A stretch of DNA of 64,000 nt from Flavobacterium sp. 123 (GCF_003634825.1 NZ_RBXD01000001.1:828501-892500); one strand, 5' to 3'; shown: positions 1 through 9,783, counted from the first letter of the stretch. Notes: generated by a model from the letters alone, not told the origin. Made by a program: numbers and translations.

Positions 1-65
1 CGAATATTTTCTCTATTAGTGTTCGTTATTTTATAGACTACAATTCTCTAAAAAAGAAATACTAA
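1..65 (+). CDS. C-terminal end of a DUF5916 outer-membrane protein (partial)
   Basis: Only the last 20 codons are inside the window (frame beginning at base 3, stop TAA at 63-65). They read as NIFSISVRYFIDYNSLKKKY. This closely matches the end of the complete DUF5916 protein at 229-2652, whose C-terminus contains SVRYFIDYNS, so the fragment is the tail of an upstream tandem paralogue. The terminal strand with aromatic residues is consistent with the last strand of an outer-membrane barrel (inference). The remainder of the gene lies outside the window. Confidence 0.72.
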   Translation, partial: NIFSISVRYFIDYNSLKKKY

Positions 66-228
66 AAAACCCCCTGATTTTGAAATAAAATCCAAAACCA
101 ATCGTTTTTAATTCGTTACTTTTTAATTAGAAAATAATTTTAACTAAACGTTTTGTAACAAAATCGTAAAAGTTAAGTCTATTATATTCTAACCGATCAT
201 CAATCAAATTCAATCAATCAAAAATCGT

Positions 229-2652
229 ATGAGGAAAATATTTTTTATAGGAATCCTTTTATTTTCGTTTTTTGGCTACAGCCAAAAAAAAGTACTACAA
301 ACCAAATTTATCACTGAAGGCAACATAATCATCGACGGAAAAATAGATGAAAAAATATGGGAAACTGTTCCCGAAGCTACAAATTTCATCATGTTTGATC
401 CTGATAATGGAAAACCAATCCCAGAGGAAAAGAAAACAGATGTAAAAGTTTTATATGACAACGATGCCATCTATATTGCTGCTTTCCTATACGACAATGA
501 ACCCAATAAAATTTTAAAAGAAATCACAAAACGAGATGAATTTGGAACTTCGGATGTTTTTGGAGTATTTATAAATGGTTTTAATGACGGCCAACAAGAT
601 TTTGATTTTTTTGTAAATGCTGCTGATGGCCAATCTGACTGTATATCAACAAATACAAATGGAGAAGACTATTCTTGGGATGCAGTTTGGAAAAGCAAAG
701 CTGTAATAACAGACAAAGGTTGGACTGTAGAAATGAGAATTCCTTATGCTGCATTACGTTTTTCTGGAGAAAAAAAGCAAACTTGGGGACTAAATTTTTT
801 CAGAGAAATTAAACGAGACCGACAAGTATATACATGGAATAGACTGGATACAAAAATTGGAACTTTCACGCAACAATCTGGAAATCTTGAAGGAATTGAA
901 AATATAAAAACACCTACTCGATTGTTTCTTTTGCCTTATTCGTCATTTTATTTAAATGCTAATTCAAAACAAAAATCATACGGAACCCTCAAAGGTGGTT
1001 TAGATGTTAAGTACGGAATTAATGACGCTTTTACGCTTGATGCAATATTAATTCCTGATTTTGGGCAGACAAAATACGATGAAAAAATATTGAATTTAGG
1101 TCCATTCGAACAACAATTTAATGAAAACAGACCTTTTTTTACCGAAGGAACTGATCTGTTCAGCAAAGGAAATCTTCTTTATTCTAGAAGAATTGGTGGA
1201 AGTCCGTCAAAATTTCCAACCCTTGCAACTAATGAAGAAATAAGTAGCAGCCCAGCAAATGTAAATCTTATCAATGCCTTGAAAGTTTCTGGCAGAACCA
1301 AAGATGGATTAGGAATTGGAATTTTAAATGCCGTTACTGAAAAAACTGCCGCGACCATATTAAATACGGATACCCAAGAAACTAGAAGAGAAATCATTGA
1401 GCCTTTATCTAATTATAATGTTTTAGTATTGGATCAACGCTTCCGCAAAAATTCATCGGTTTCTTTTGTAAATACAAATGTTACTCGTAACGGAGATTTT
1501 AGAGATGCGAATGTTTCTGCATTAGTCTGGGATTTGAACACAAAGAAAAATACCTATAATTTAGCTGGAGATTTTAAATACAGCTACGTAAATGAGCTCG
1601 AAGACAAAAAAGGAATTGCTACAACATTAAACTTTTCTGAAACATCAGGAAAATATAGATACAGCTTTGGCGGTGACTTGTTTACTAAAAACTATGACAA
1701 TAATGACTTAGGAATCAATTTTGAAACCAACTATTACAGCATTTATGGCAATGCTAATTATAGAATTCTGAATCCTACAAAATACTTTAATAGCTTTAGA
1801 TTGAATTACAATAATTTTGTTCAATTCAATAAAGAAACAGGCAAAATTCAAGGGAACAATTTCAATGTTAATGTCAATTTAAATACTAAAAAAAATCTTT
1901 TTTTTGGAATAGGAATCAACTTAGATCCATTTGAAAAATACGATTATTATGAACCTAGAACAGAAGGCAAATATGTAATTTCACCTAAACGATTTGGCAG
2001 TTGGCTTTACTTTTCTTCAAATTACAATAATAAATTTGCCATAGATATTAATCCTTCTTTTGCAGTTCTAAGCGAATCTGGAAGAAATTCATATGGTTTC
2101 TTATTATCCCCAAGATATCGATTTAACGACAAGTTTTCGCTGAACTACTCTTTCAATTTTTTTAGACAAAATAACAATAAAGGATTTGTTGATAGCATTG
2201 ACGCGGACTCAAATCCAGCAACCGAAAACACTATTGTTTTTGCAAATCGAAATGTAATAACCTATTCCAATACGCTTTCGGGGAAATATTCTATAAACAG
2301 CAAAATGAATTTTGATCTTTCGGCACGCCAATATTGGTCTTATGCTGAAAATAAAAACTTTCTGTCATTAGAACAAAACGGCAGACTGACAAATAATTCA
2401 AGTTATTCAGAGAACAAAAATTCAAGTTTTTACTCTTGGAATTTTGACTTATCCTATTCTTGGTGGTTTGCACCTGGAAGTCAAGTTTCCATACTATACC
2501 GAAACAATGCAGCAAATTTTGAAAACATAATCAATAAAAAATTTGACAAAAACCTGACTAATTTGCTCAATAATGAAAGTTTAAGCCATGTTTTATCCGT
2601 AAGTGTTCGCTATTTTATAGATTACAATTCCATGAAAAATAATTTTTTATAA
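229..2652 (+). CDS. DUF5916 protein with N-terminal CBM9-like domain, outer-membrane barrel
   Basis: This 807-residue protein starts with a signal peptide (MRKIFFIGILLFSFFGYSQ, cut after about residue 19). Next comes a CBM9-like beta-sandwich at about residues 30-215, recognised by IDGKIDEKIWE, the DVKVLYDNDAIYIAAF segment and WTVEMRIPYAALRF. A long region rich in alternating Tyr/Phe/Asn strands follows, typical of the DUF5916 family, which is common in Bacteroidota and predicted to be an outer-membrane beta-barrel. The substrate is unknown, although the CBM9-like fold suggests glycan contact. The tail of a paralogue lies immediately upstream, so this is the second copy of a tandem pair. The leader (66-228) is AT-rich with no clear promoter box. 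The family assignment is firm and the function is not known. Confidence 0.85.
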   Translation: MRKIFFIGILLFSFFGYSQKKVLQTKFITEGNIIIDGKIDEKIWETVPEATNFIMFDPDNGKPIPEEKKTDVKVLYDNDAIYIAAFLYDNEPNKILKEITKRDEFGTSDVFGVFINGFNDGQQDFDFFVNAADGQSDCISTNTNGEDYSWDAVWKSKAVITDKGWTVEMRIPYAALRFSGEKKQTWGLNFFREIKRDRQVYTWNRLDTKIGTFTQQSGNLEGIENIKTPTRLFLLPYSSFYLNANSKQKSYGTLKGGLDVKYGINDAFTLDAILIPDFGQTKYDEKILNLGPFEQQFNENRPFFTEGTDLFSKGNLLYSRRIGGSPSKFPTLATNEEISSSPANVNLINALKVSGRTKDGLGIGILNAVTEKTAATILNTDTQETRREIIEPLSNYNVLVLDQRFRKNSSVSFVNTNVTRNGDFRDANVSALVWDLNTKKNTYNLAGDFKYSYVNELEDKKGIATTLNFSETSGKYRYSFGGDLFTKNYDNNDLGINFETNYYSIYGNANYRILNPTKYFNSFRLNYNNFVQFNKETGKIQGNNFNVNVNLNTKKNLFFGIGINLDPFEKYDYYEPRTEGKYVISPKRFGSWLYFSSNYNNKFAIDINPSFAVLSESGRNSYGFLLSPRYRFNDKFSLNYSFNFFRQNNNKGFVDSIDADSNPATENTIVFANRNVITYSNTLSGKYSINSKMNFDLSARQYWSYAENKNFLSLEQNGRLTNNSSYSENKNSSFYSWNFDLSYSWWFAPGSQVSILYRNNAANFENIINKKFDKNLTNLLNNESLSHVLSVSVRYFIDYNSMKNNFL

Positions 2653-2765
2653 GCATTAATTGTAAAAAAATCGCTTAATATAACAGAATTATTATTGAAT
2701 GGTTCTGTTCACTTAAAAATGTATAATAGTGATTTATAGACCCCTACTTTTTTTCTAAAATTCTT

Positions 2766-2773
2766 TATATTTG
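2766..2773 (+). promoter_or_regulatory. Bacteroidota -7 box of gpmI
   Basis: TATATTTG matches the TAnnTTTG consensus and lies 14 bases before the gpmI ATG. No convincing -33 TTG was found at the usual spacing, so this rests on the -7 element and its position. Confidence 0.55.
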
Positions 2774-2787
2774 CGTAAAAAATTATC

Positions 2788-4305
2788 ATGAATAAAAAAG
2801 TAATTCTTATGATTCTAGACGGTTGGGGGAAATCTCCAGACCCGAAAGTTTCTGCAATAGATAACGCAAACGTTCCGTTTATAAATAGCCTTTATAAAAA
2901 TTACCCAAGTGCTCAACTTAGAACAGATGGTTTAAACGTAGGTTTACCTGAAGGACAAATGGGTAACAGCGAAGTAGGTCACATGAACTTAGGAGCTGGT
3001 CGTATTGTGTATCAAGATTTAGCCAAAATAAATTTGGCTGTAGCCAATAATACTTTGATAAAAGAACAAGTACTAATTGATGCCTTTACATATGCTAAAG
3101 AAAACAATAAAAAAGTTCACTTTTTAGGTCTTGTTTCTGACGGAGGCGTTCACTCGCACACTTCACACTTACGAGGATTAATAGATGCTACTCAGCAATA
3201 TGGATTAAAAGAAGTGTTTGTTCACGCCTTCACCGATGGTCGTGACGTAGATCCAAAATCTGGAAAAAAATACATTCAAGATTTAGAAAATTATATCGCT
3301 AATACTACTGTAAAACTGGCTTCAGTTATTGGTCGTTATTATGCAATGGACCGAGATAAACGTTGGGAAAGAGTAAAATTAGCGTATGACTTAGTTGTAA
3401 ACGGAACAGGAACTCATTCTAAAAATGCTGTAGCTTCTATTGAAGAAAGTTACAAAAATGATGTTACAGATGAGTTTATTCACCCAACAGTTATGGTTGA
3501 TGAAAACGACAAACCTCTTGCAACTATTCAAGAAGACGATGTTGTAATTTTCTTTAATTTCAGAACTGATAGAGGACGTGAATTGACTGAAGCGCTTTCG
3601 CAACAAGATTTTCATGAGCAAAACATGCACAAAATTAATTTGTATTATGTAACGCTTACTAATTATGACGAAACGTACCAAAATGTAAAAGTAGTCTACA
3701 ATAAAGACAACATTACAGAAACTCTTGGTGAAGTATTAGAAAAAGCACATAAAAAACAAATTCGTATTGCTGAAACTGAAAAGTATCCACACGTAACTTT
3801 TTTCTTTTCAGGTGGTAGAGAAACACCATTTGAAGGAGAATCTAGAATTTTGAGAAACTCGCCAAAAGTAGCCACTTACGACTTACAACCAGAAATGAGT
3901 GCTTTTGAATTAAAAGACGCTTTGGTTCCTGAATTAAACAAAGGAGAAGTAGATTTTGTATGCCTTAATTTTGCTAACGGCGATATGGTAGGACATACCG
4001 GAATTATGAGTGCAGCCATAAAAGCATGTGAAGCAGTTGATGCTTGTGTAAAAGAAGTTATTGAAGCTGCTTTAGCAAATGATTATACTACGATTGTAAT
4101 TGCTGACCATGGAAATTGCGAAACAATGATTAATCCTGACGGAAGCCCAAATACAGCTCACACAACAAATCCTGTGCCTATTATATTAGTAGACAAAGAT
4201 TTAAAAACAATTCACGATGGTGTTTTAGGTGATATTGCACCTACTATTCTAGAATTGATGGGAATTGAAAAACCAGAAGCAATGAGTTGTCATTCTTTAT
4301 TATAA
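2788..4305 (+). CDS. gpmI: 2,3-bisphosphoglycerate-independent phosphoglycerate mutase
   Basis: This cytoplasmic glycolytic enzyme interconverts 3- and 2-phosphoglycerate through a phosphoserine intermediate, using two Mn ions. Its 505 residues equal the usual length for the alkaline-phosphatase superfamily iPGM. Visible landmarks are the N-terminal metal-binding DGWG (Asp11), the nucleophile Ser61 within GNSEVGH, VSDGGVHSH, the substrate-contacting FTDGRDVDP and GRYYAMDRD, the metal ligands in NFANGDMVGHTG, and ADHGN plus TAHTTNPVP near the C-terminus. All catalytic motifs are intact. It has its own -7 box and ends in a strong hairpin terminator, so it is probably monocistronic. Confidence 0.97.
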   Translation: MNKKVILMILDGWGKSPDPKVSAIDNANVPFINSLYKNYPSAQLRTDGLNVGLPEGQMGNSEVGHMNLGAGRIVYQDLAKINLAVANNTLIKEQVLIDAFTYAKENNKKVHFLGLVSDGGVHSHTSHLRGLIDATQQYGLKEVFVHAFTDGRDVDPKSGKKYIQDLENYIANTTVKLASVIGRYYAMDRDKRWERVKLAYDLVVNGTGTHSKNAVASIEESYKNDVTDEFIHPTVMVDENDKPLATIQEDDVVIFFNFRTDRGRELTEALSQQDFHEQNMHKINLYYVTLTNYDETYQNVKVVYNKDNITETLGEVLEKAHKKQIRIAETEKYPHVTFFFSGGRETPFEGESRILRNSPKVATYDLQPEMSAFELKDALVPELNKGEVDFVCLNFANGDMVGHTGIMSAAIKACEAVDACVKEVIEAALANDYTTIVIADHGNCETMINPDGSPNTAHTTNPVPIILVDKDLKTIHDGVLGDIAPTILELMGIEKPEAMSCHSLL

Positions 4306-4331
4306 GATTACAATTCAGCTGAATTTAAACT

Positions 4332-4365
4332 AAAAAAAGCTGTTCCAGTTGGGACAGCTTTTTTA
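4332..4365. terminator. Terminator after gpmI
   Basis: A-run, then GCTGT-TCC, loop AGTT, GGG-ACAGC and a T-run. It is a GC-containing hairpin flanked by A and T tracts and could work in both directions. It sits 27 bases after the gpmI stop codon. Confidence 0.85.
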
Positions 4366-4403
4366 TTATCCGCTATTTAGCATCAAAAGTTGTCATAAAA
4401 TTG

Positions 4404-4411
4404 TACTTTTG
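4404..4411 (+). promoter_or_regulatory. -7 box of map
   Basis: TACTTTTG fits TAnnTTTG and lies 20 bases upstream of the map start codon, just after the gpmI terminator. Confidence 0.55.
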
Positions 4412-4431
4412 CAAACTGAAAATTCGTAAAT

Positions 4432-5250
4432 ATGATTATAGTAAAATCACGTGAAGAAATAGAATTGATGCGAGAAAGCGCATTGATCGTATCAAAAACA
4501 TTAGGAATGATAGCTTCCGAAATAAAGGAAGGAGTTACTACTTTATACTTAGACAAACTAGCCGAAGAATTTATTCGTGACCATGGAGCTGAACCAAGTT
4601 TTCTTGGCTTATATGGTTTCCCAAATTCACTTTGCATGAGTCCAAACGCACAAGTTGTTCACGGAATTCCAAACGACAAACCATTAGAAAGTGGGGATGT
4701 AATTTCTGTAGATTGTGGGGCTTACAAAAATGGCTATCATGGAGATCATGCCTATTCATTCGAAATTGGTGAAGTTGCTCCTGAAACCAAAAAATTATTG
4801 CAAGTAACCAAAGAATCGTTATACGTAGGAATTCGAGAATTCAAATTAGGAAATCGTGTTGAAGACGTAGGAAATGCAATTCAAAAATATACCGAAGCAC
4901 ATGGTTACGGAGTAGTTCGTGAACTTGTAGGTCATGGTGTTGGACAAAAAATGCACGAAGATCCTGAAATGCCAAACTACGGAAAACGTGGTCGTGGAAA
5001 ACTTTTTGTAGAAGGAATGGTCGTTGCTATTGAGCCGATGATTAATCTTGGAACACGAAACATCAAACAATTAAAAGACGGTTGGACAATCCTAACTGCC
5101 GATGGAAAACCAAGTGCACATTTTGAACATGATGTTGCTATCATCGATGGAAAACCTGAAATTTTATCAACATTTGGATACATATACAAAGCATTAGGAA
5201 TTGTGAGTAATGAAGAAGATGAATTTAGAAAAGAACCTTTAGTTATCTAA
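4432..5250 (+). CDS. map: Methionine aminopeptidase, type I
   Basis: This cytoplasmic dinuclear-metal enzyme removes the initiator Met from nascent proteins. Its 272 residues show the pita-bread fold signatures. GDVISVDCG and YHGDHAYSF carry the two metal-binding Asp residues. VGHGVGQKMHEDP carries the metal-binding His. VEGMVVAIEPM carries a metal-binding Glu and FEHDVAI the final Glu. No N-terminal extension (zinc finger or SH3 linker) is present, as expected for bacterial type Ia. The methyltransferase gene begins 121 bases downstream without an evident terminator, so co-transcription is possible. Confidence 0.95.
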   Translation: MIIVKSREEIELMRESALIVSKTLGMIASEIKEGVTTLYLDKLAEEFIRDHGAEPSFLGLYGFPNSLCMSPNAQVVHGIPNDKPLESGDVISVDCGAYKNGYHGDHAYSFEIGEVAPETKKLLQVTKESLYVGIREFKLGNRVEDVGNAIQKYTEAHGYGVVRELVGHGVGQKMHEDPEMPNYGKRGRGKLFVEGMVVAIEPMINLGTRNIKQLKDGWTILTADGKPSAHFEHDVAIIDGKPEILSTFGYIYKALGIVSNEEDEFRKEPLVI

Positions 5251-5371
5251 ACAAATCAAAAACTTAAATAGCCTTATATGGTTAACCTTTTTTTAAACCA
5301 TGTAAGACATTTAAGGTCGTTGAAGAAAAACTAAACTTATATTTTTTTTAAAAAATTATATAAAATAGCTA

Positions 5372-6142
5372 ATGAAAAAACTTTTTAAACTTATACTTAA
5401 TACTATTCCGAGACCAATTCTTATTCGGTTAAGTTATATTGCGCGTCCAATTCTTGCATTGGCACTAAAAGGAGATGCTTTCACCGATCCAATTGATGAA
5501 AAAAGTTTTAGAATGTTTTTGCCATACGGTTATGGGACACAAAGAAATAATGTACTTTCACCAAGCACACTTTCTCTAGAAAGACATCGTTTACTTTGGT
5601 TATATTTAAATGATAAAACTGATTTTTTCACTTCAAAAGAAAAAAAGAAAATCTTGCATTTTGCACCAGAACAGGCTTTCTATAAATTATTTCGAAATCA
5701 AAAAAATCTAGAATACACCACTACTGATTTATTTTCCCCGCTAGCGGATGTAAAAGCTGATATTTGTAATTTGCCTTTTGAAGACAATCAATATGATGTT
5801 ATTCTATGCAACCATGTTTTGGAGCACATTCCTGACGACACTAAGGCTATGCAGGAATTATTTCGTGTTTTAAAACCAGGCGGAATGGCTGTTTTACAGA
5901 TTCCTCAGGATTTATCAAGAGCTACTACTTTTGCAGATGATAGCATTACTGACCAAAAAGAGCGTGCTAAAATATTCGGACAATACGATCATGTACGTAT
6001 TTATGGACGTGATTATTTTGATAAATTAAGGTCAATCGGTTTTAATGTTATCGAAGAAGATTACACCAATGAAATAGCTCCAGAATTAGTTGAAAAATAC
6101 TGCTTGGCCAAAGGAGAAATCATTCCCGTTTGTTTCAAATAA
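5372..6142 (+). CDS. Class I SAM-dependent methyltransferase
   Basis: The protein has 256 residues. The N-terminus is basic and hydrophobic (MKKLFKLILNTIPRPILIRLS), perhaps membrane-peripheral, and precedes a Rossmann methyltransferase of the Methyltransf_11 type. Motifs: KILHFAPEQ (motif I position, lacking the usual GxGxG), TTDLFSPLADVKADICNLPF (acidic loop), YDVILCNHVLEHIPDD (motif IV) and ELFRVLKPGGMAVLQIP (post-IV). The missing glycine-rich loop is typical of a Bacteroidota subfamily whose substrate I cannot name. The gene lies between map and the T9SS plug gene. Confidence 0.8.
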   Translation: MKKLFKLILNTIPRPILIRLSYIARPILALALKGDAFTDPIDEKSFRMFLPYGYGTQRNNVLSPSTLSLERHRLLWLYLNDKTDFFTSKEKKKILHFAPEQAFYKLFRNQKNLEYTTTDLFSPLADVKADICNLPFEDNQYDVILCNHVLEHIPDDTKAMQELFRVLKPGGMAVLQIPQDLSRATTFADDSITDQKERAKIFGQYDHVRIYGRDYFDKLRSIGFNVIEEDYTNEIAPELVEKYCLAKGEIIPVCFK

Positions 6143-6210
6143 GAACATTTTACACCAATAATATAGTATGGCATAATTCGTTATATTTACATTTTAGTAA
6201 ATTGACAATT

Positions 6211-7464
6211 ATGCCAACTTTGTTTTTTAGAAAACTAATGTTTCTTTTATTCATCACTTCTGTTTCTGCACAAGTAGAAAATGAAGTTGCTCCTCCTTAT
6301 AATATCAAAACCATTTCGTTTGTTCAAAACAACAAAAACGCAATCCCTATATTTCATTTGGGAGATGGCTTTCAGTTGCAATTTGACGATTTATTCGGAA
6401 ATGAAGCGGATTATTATTACGAAATAATTCACTGTGATTACAATTGGATTCCTACAAACATCCCAAAAACAGATTATTTACAAGGATTTGACAATCAAAG
6501 AATTCAAGATTATTCGAATTCCTTCAATACGTTACAAATGTATTCTCATTATAGATTATCCATTCCAAATCAGCTTACACAATTACGAATTAGCGGAAAT
6601 TATATCCTCAAAATTTTAAGTGAAGACAAAGAAGTTGTTTTTTCTAGAAAATTTATTTTATATGAAGACCTTGTAACCGTTCCTATTCAAGTAAAAAGAG
6701 CTCGAACTGTAGATAACTTAGAATATAAACAAAATCTAGAATTTACCATAAAAACAAATTCCATTAATTTTCAGAACCCTTTAAAAAACGTTAAGGTTGC
6801 CTTACTTCAAAACGGAAAATTCAATACTGCCATCACTAATGTGGCCCCACAATACACCATTGGAAATGATTTAGTATACAAGTACGATACACAAACACAA
6901 TTTTGGGCTGGTAATGAATTTTTGTATTTCGACAATAAAGACATCCGATCTGCTAGCAATAATGTAGCTCGAATTGATTCAAACGGAACCTTATATAATT
7001 CTTATTTATTTACTAATAATGCCCGAACAAATTTCCCTTATTCAGTGACTCATGATGTAAATGGTGATTTTGCGGTTCGGAATTTAAATGCGAATAACAA
7101 CGAAATTGAATCCGATTATGCTTGGGTATATTTTAGCTTATCAGCACCCGCTTTTAGATTAAACAAAGACATATATATTACAGGAATGTTCAATAATTAT
7201 GCGCTAACTCCTGAATATAAAATGGATTATAATTCTAAAAACAATCGTTATGAAAAAGCAGTACTGATAAAACAAGGATTCACTAATTTCGAATATACCG
7301 TAGCGGATAGTAAAGGAATAATTGATTCAGAAAACGGTATTGATGGTAATTTTTATCAAACAGAAAACGATTATACCGTTCTGGTTTATTTCCGAGAAAA
7401 CAATGATCGTTATGACCATGTTATCGGAAAAGGAACGGCAAATTCTCTAAATATTATCAACTAA
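6211..7464 (+). CDS. Type IX secretion system plug protein (DUF5103)
   Basis: The DUF5103 family includes the periplasmic 'Plug' subunit seen on the SprA translocon of F. johnsoniae, which seals the pore when no PorV-cargo complex is bound (family knowledge). The protein has 417 residues from the chosen ATG at 6211, which gives MPTLFFRKLMFLLFITSVSAQ, a good signal peptide; a longer reading to 6130 would bury it. Family-typical features are the early segment LGDGFQLQFDDLFGNEADYYY with IIHCDYNW, and the later FSLSAPAFRLNKDIYITGMFNNY. It is separated from the upstream methyltransferase by 68 bases. Confidence 0.85.
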   Translation: MPTLFFRKLMFLLFITSVSAQVENEVAPPYNIKTISFVQNNKNAIPIFHLGDGFQLQFDDLFGNEADYYYEIIHCDYNWIPTNIPKTDYLQGFDNQRIQDYSNSFNTLQMYSHYRLSIPNQLTQLRISGNYILKILSEDKEVVFSRKFILYEDLVTVPIQVKRARTVDNLEYKQNLEFTIKTNSINFQNPLKNVKVALLQNGKFNTAITNVAPQYTIGNDLVYKYDTQTQFWAGNEFLYFDNKDIRSASNNVARIDSNGTLYNSYLFTNNARTNFPYSVTHDVNGDFAVRNLNANNNEIESDYAWVYFSLSAPAFRLNKDIYITGMFNNYALTPEYKMDYNSKNNRYEKAVLIKQGFTNFEYTVADSKGIIDSENGIDGNFYQTENDYTVLVYFRENNDRYDHVIGKGTANSLNIIN

Positions 7465-7505
7465 AAAAAACATTTCTAAAAGTGATTAAACAAATCAAAT
7501 TTTCG

Positions 7506-7513
7506 TAAATTTG
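7506..7513 (+). promoter_or_regulatory. -7 box of apaG
   Basis: TAAATTTG matches TAnnTTTG and lies 31 bases upstream of the apaG start. Confidence 0.5.
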
Positions 7514-7544
7514 TAACTATTAAACACATATTTAACGCTTTAAT

Positions 7545-7931
7545 ATGGTTTCTCAAATAACAAGAGGTATAAAAATTTCGGTTTTGACTAGTTTTGAAGG
7601 TACTTACTTCAAAAACTACAGAATCCATTTTGCCTTTAGTTATGAAATTAAAATAGAAAACCACAGCAAAGATTCCGTTCAATTAACTTCCCGCCATTGG
7701 GAAATTTACGATTCCCTAAATGATCTTGAAATAGTTGATGGCGAAGGCGTGATTGGTAAAAAACCCGTTTTAAAACCAGGTGAATTCCATATATACAGTT
7801 CTGGTTGTTTATTATCATCTCCTCATGGAGCTATGAAAGGACATTTTGATATGGTTAATTTTACTACTACAAAAACGTTCAAAGTTATTGTACCTACTTT
7901 CAGGCTAAGTGCTCCTTTTGCTCTAAATTAA
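7545..7931 (+). CDS. apaG: ApaG (Co2+/Mg2+ efflux-associated) protein
   Basis: This 128-residue protein is a single ApaG/F-box-associated beta-sandwich domain. Diagnostic segments are YEIKIENHSKDSVQLTSRHWEIYD, then VDGEGVIGKKPVLKPGEFHIYSSGC, then GAMKGHFDMV. Length and motif order are normal for the family. The biochemical role is poorly defined; E. coli mutants show altered cobalt and magnesium tolerance. It has its own likely promoter and is followed by pruA with a separate -7 box. Confidence 0.93.
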   Translation: MVSQITRGIKISVLTSFEGTYFKNYRIHFAFSYEIKIENHSKDSVQLTSRHWEIYDSLNDLEIVDGEGVIGKKPVLKPGEFHIYSSGCLLSSPHGAMKGHFDMVNFTTTKTFKVIVPTFRLSAPFALN

Positions 7932-7979
7932 TTTGACTTATATTTTGTTAAAAATAGTGATATTTTAAATTATCATCCG

Positions 7980-7987
7980 TAATTTTG
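7980..7987 (+). promoter_or_regulatory. -7 box of pruA
   Basis: TAATTTTG fits TAnnTTTG and lies 61 bases before the pruA ATG, implying a roughly 50-nt leader. Confidence 0.5.
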
Positions 7988-8048
7988 CGTCAAATTATAT
8001 AATTCAATGGGTTATATTTTAAATTGTCTAATTATTTAATCGATCAAC

Positions 8049-9677
8049 ATGCTTAAAGGATTTTTTAATGTACCCAAAGCGGTAAACGAACCAGTAAAAG
8101 GATACGCCCCTAATTCACCAGAAAAAGCTGCAGTTCAAGCTGCTTATTCTACTATGTGGAATTCTAAAATTGATGTGCCTTTATATATCGGTAGCGACGA
8201 AATTAGAACAGGAAACACCAAAACAATGTCGGCTCCACACGATCACAAACATATCGTAGGAACGTACCATTTAGCCGAAAAAACTCATGTTGAAAAAGCG
8301 ATTGCAAATGCATTAGAATCAAGAACTGCATGGGCAAATATGGCTTGGGAACAAAGAGCAGCTATTTTTCTTAAAGCAGCTGAATTAATTGCAGGTCCTT
8401 ACAGAGCTAGAATAAATGCCGCAACTATGATTGCGCAATCTAAAAATATCCATCAAGCAGAAATTGATGCTTCTTGTGAGTTAATTGATTTTTTACGTTT
8501 TAACGTGGAATTCATGACGCAAATTTACAACGATCAACCAAAGTCAAATTCTGACATGTGGAATCGATTAGAATACAGACCTCTTGAAGGTTTTGTATAT
8601 GCTATTACTCCTTTTAACTTTACAGCTATTGCCGCAAATCTTCCTGCAAGTGCAGCCATGATGGGAAATGTTGTAATTTGGAAACCAAGTGATAGTCAAG
8701 TATTTTCTGCAAAAATCATCATTGATGTTTTCAAAGAAGCGGGTGTTCCTGACGGAGTTATCAACGTAGTTTTTGGAGATGCGCTAATGATTACGGATAC
8801 AGTTTTAGCAAGTCGTGACTTTGCTGGAATACATTTTACTGGATCAACTCATGTTTTCAAAGATATTTGGTCAAAAATTGGAACTAACATTCACCACTAT
8901 AAAACATATCCAAGAATTGTAGGTGAAACTGGTGGAAAAGATTTTATCATTGCCCATTCAAGTGCTAATCCAAAACAAGTAGCAACAGGAATTGTACGTG
9001 GTGCTTTTGAATTTCAAGGTCAAAAATGTTCTGCAGCTTCAAGAGCTTATGTTCCTCAAAGTTTATGGCCAGCAATTAAAGAACAATTAATTACTGATAC
9101 TAAATCCATGAAAATGGGATCTCCAGAAGATTTCAGCAACTTTATTACCGCTGTAATTCACGAAGGTTCTTTTGATAAATTAGCTAGTTTTATTGACCAA
9201 GCTAAAAAAGATGCTGATGCCGAAATTATTGTTGGAGGAAATTATGATAAATCTGTTGGTTACTTTATTGAACCTACAATTATCGTAACTACTAACCCAC
9301 ATTACACTACAATGGAAACCGAATTATTCGGACCAGTAATCACAATTTTCGTTTACGAAGATGCAAAATGGGCAGAAACTTTAGAATTAGTTGATACAAC
9401 TTCTGAATATGCATTAACAGGTGCGGTTTTCAGTAAAGATCGTTATGCTATTGAGCAAGCAACAGTTGCTTTACAAAACGCGGCTGGTAACTTCTATATC
9501 AATGACAAACCTACGGGGGCTGTTGTGGGAATGCAACCTTTTGGTGGTGCTAGAGCATCTGGAACAAATGACAAAGCGGGTTCTGCTTTAAATTTATTAC
9601 GTTGGGCTTCGCCAAGAACTATCAAAGAAACATTTGTAACACCTGAAGATTATAGATATCCATTTTTAGGAGAATAA
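8049..9677 (+). CDS. pruA: L-glutamate gamma-semialdehyde (1-pyrroline-5-carboxylate) dehydrogenase
   Basis: The enzyme carries out the second step of proline catabolism, oxidising glutamate semialdehyde to glutamate with NAD+. The protein is monofunctional with 542 residues. Aldehyde dehydrogenase motifs are present: the substrate/NAD segment ITPFNFTAIAANLPA, the KPSD that binds the cofactor ribose, FTGSTHVF, the general-base ETGGKDF, and the nucleophilic Cys in FEFQGQKCSAASR. The C-terminal PFGGARASGTNDK is typical of the mitochondrial-type P5CDH family. No proline dehydrogenase gene is adjacent. A near-perfect palindromic terminator follows. Confidence 0.95.
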   Translation: MLKGFFNVPKAVNEPVKGYAPNSPEKAAVQAAYSTMWNSKIDVPLYIGSDEIRTGNTKTMSAPHDHKHIVGTYHLAEKTHVEKAIANALESRTAWANMAWEQRAAIFLKAAELIAGPYRARINAATMIAQSKNIHQAEIDASCELIDFLRFNVEFMTQIYNDQPKSNSDMWNRLEYRPLEGFVYAITPFNFTAIAANLPASAAMMGNVVIWKPSDSQVFSAKIIIDVFKEAGVPDGVINVVFGDALMITDTVLASRDFAGIHFTGSTHVFKDIWSKIGTNIHHYKTYPRIVGETGGKDFIIAHSSANPKQVATGIVRGAFEFQGQKCSAASRAYVPQSLWPAIKEQLITDTKSMKMGSPEDFSNFITAVIHEGSFDKLASFIDQAKKDADAEIIVGGNYDKSVGYFIEPTIIVTTNPHYTTMETELFGPVITIFVYEDAKWAETLELVDTTSEYALTGAVFSKDRYAIEQATVALQNAAGNFYINDKPTGAVVGMQPFGGARASGTNDKAGSALNLLRWASPRTIKETFVTPEDYRYPFLGE

Positions 9678-9720
9678 ATTAGTCCTAAAGTTTGAAAGTC
9701 AAAAGTCTTAAAGGACTTTG

Positions 9721-9767
9721 TAAATATAAAAGCCGAATCTAAAATTTAGATTCGGCTTTTATATTTA
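9721..9767. terminator. 47-bp perfect palindrome, bidirectional terminator between pruA and rsmG
   Basis: Two exactly complementary 23-base arms flank a single central base (9744). The core is AAAGCCGAATC / GATTCGGCTTT flanked by A/T tracts. It lies between converging pruA (+) and rsmG (-) and can end both transcripts. Confidence 0.88.
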
Positions 9768-9783
9768 CATTTTTTCTACTCAA

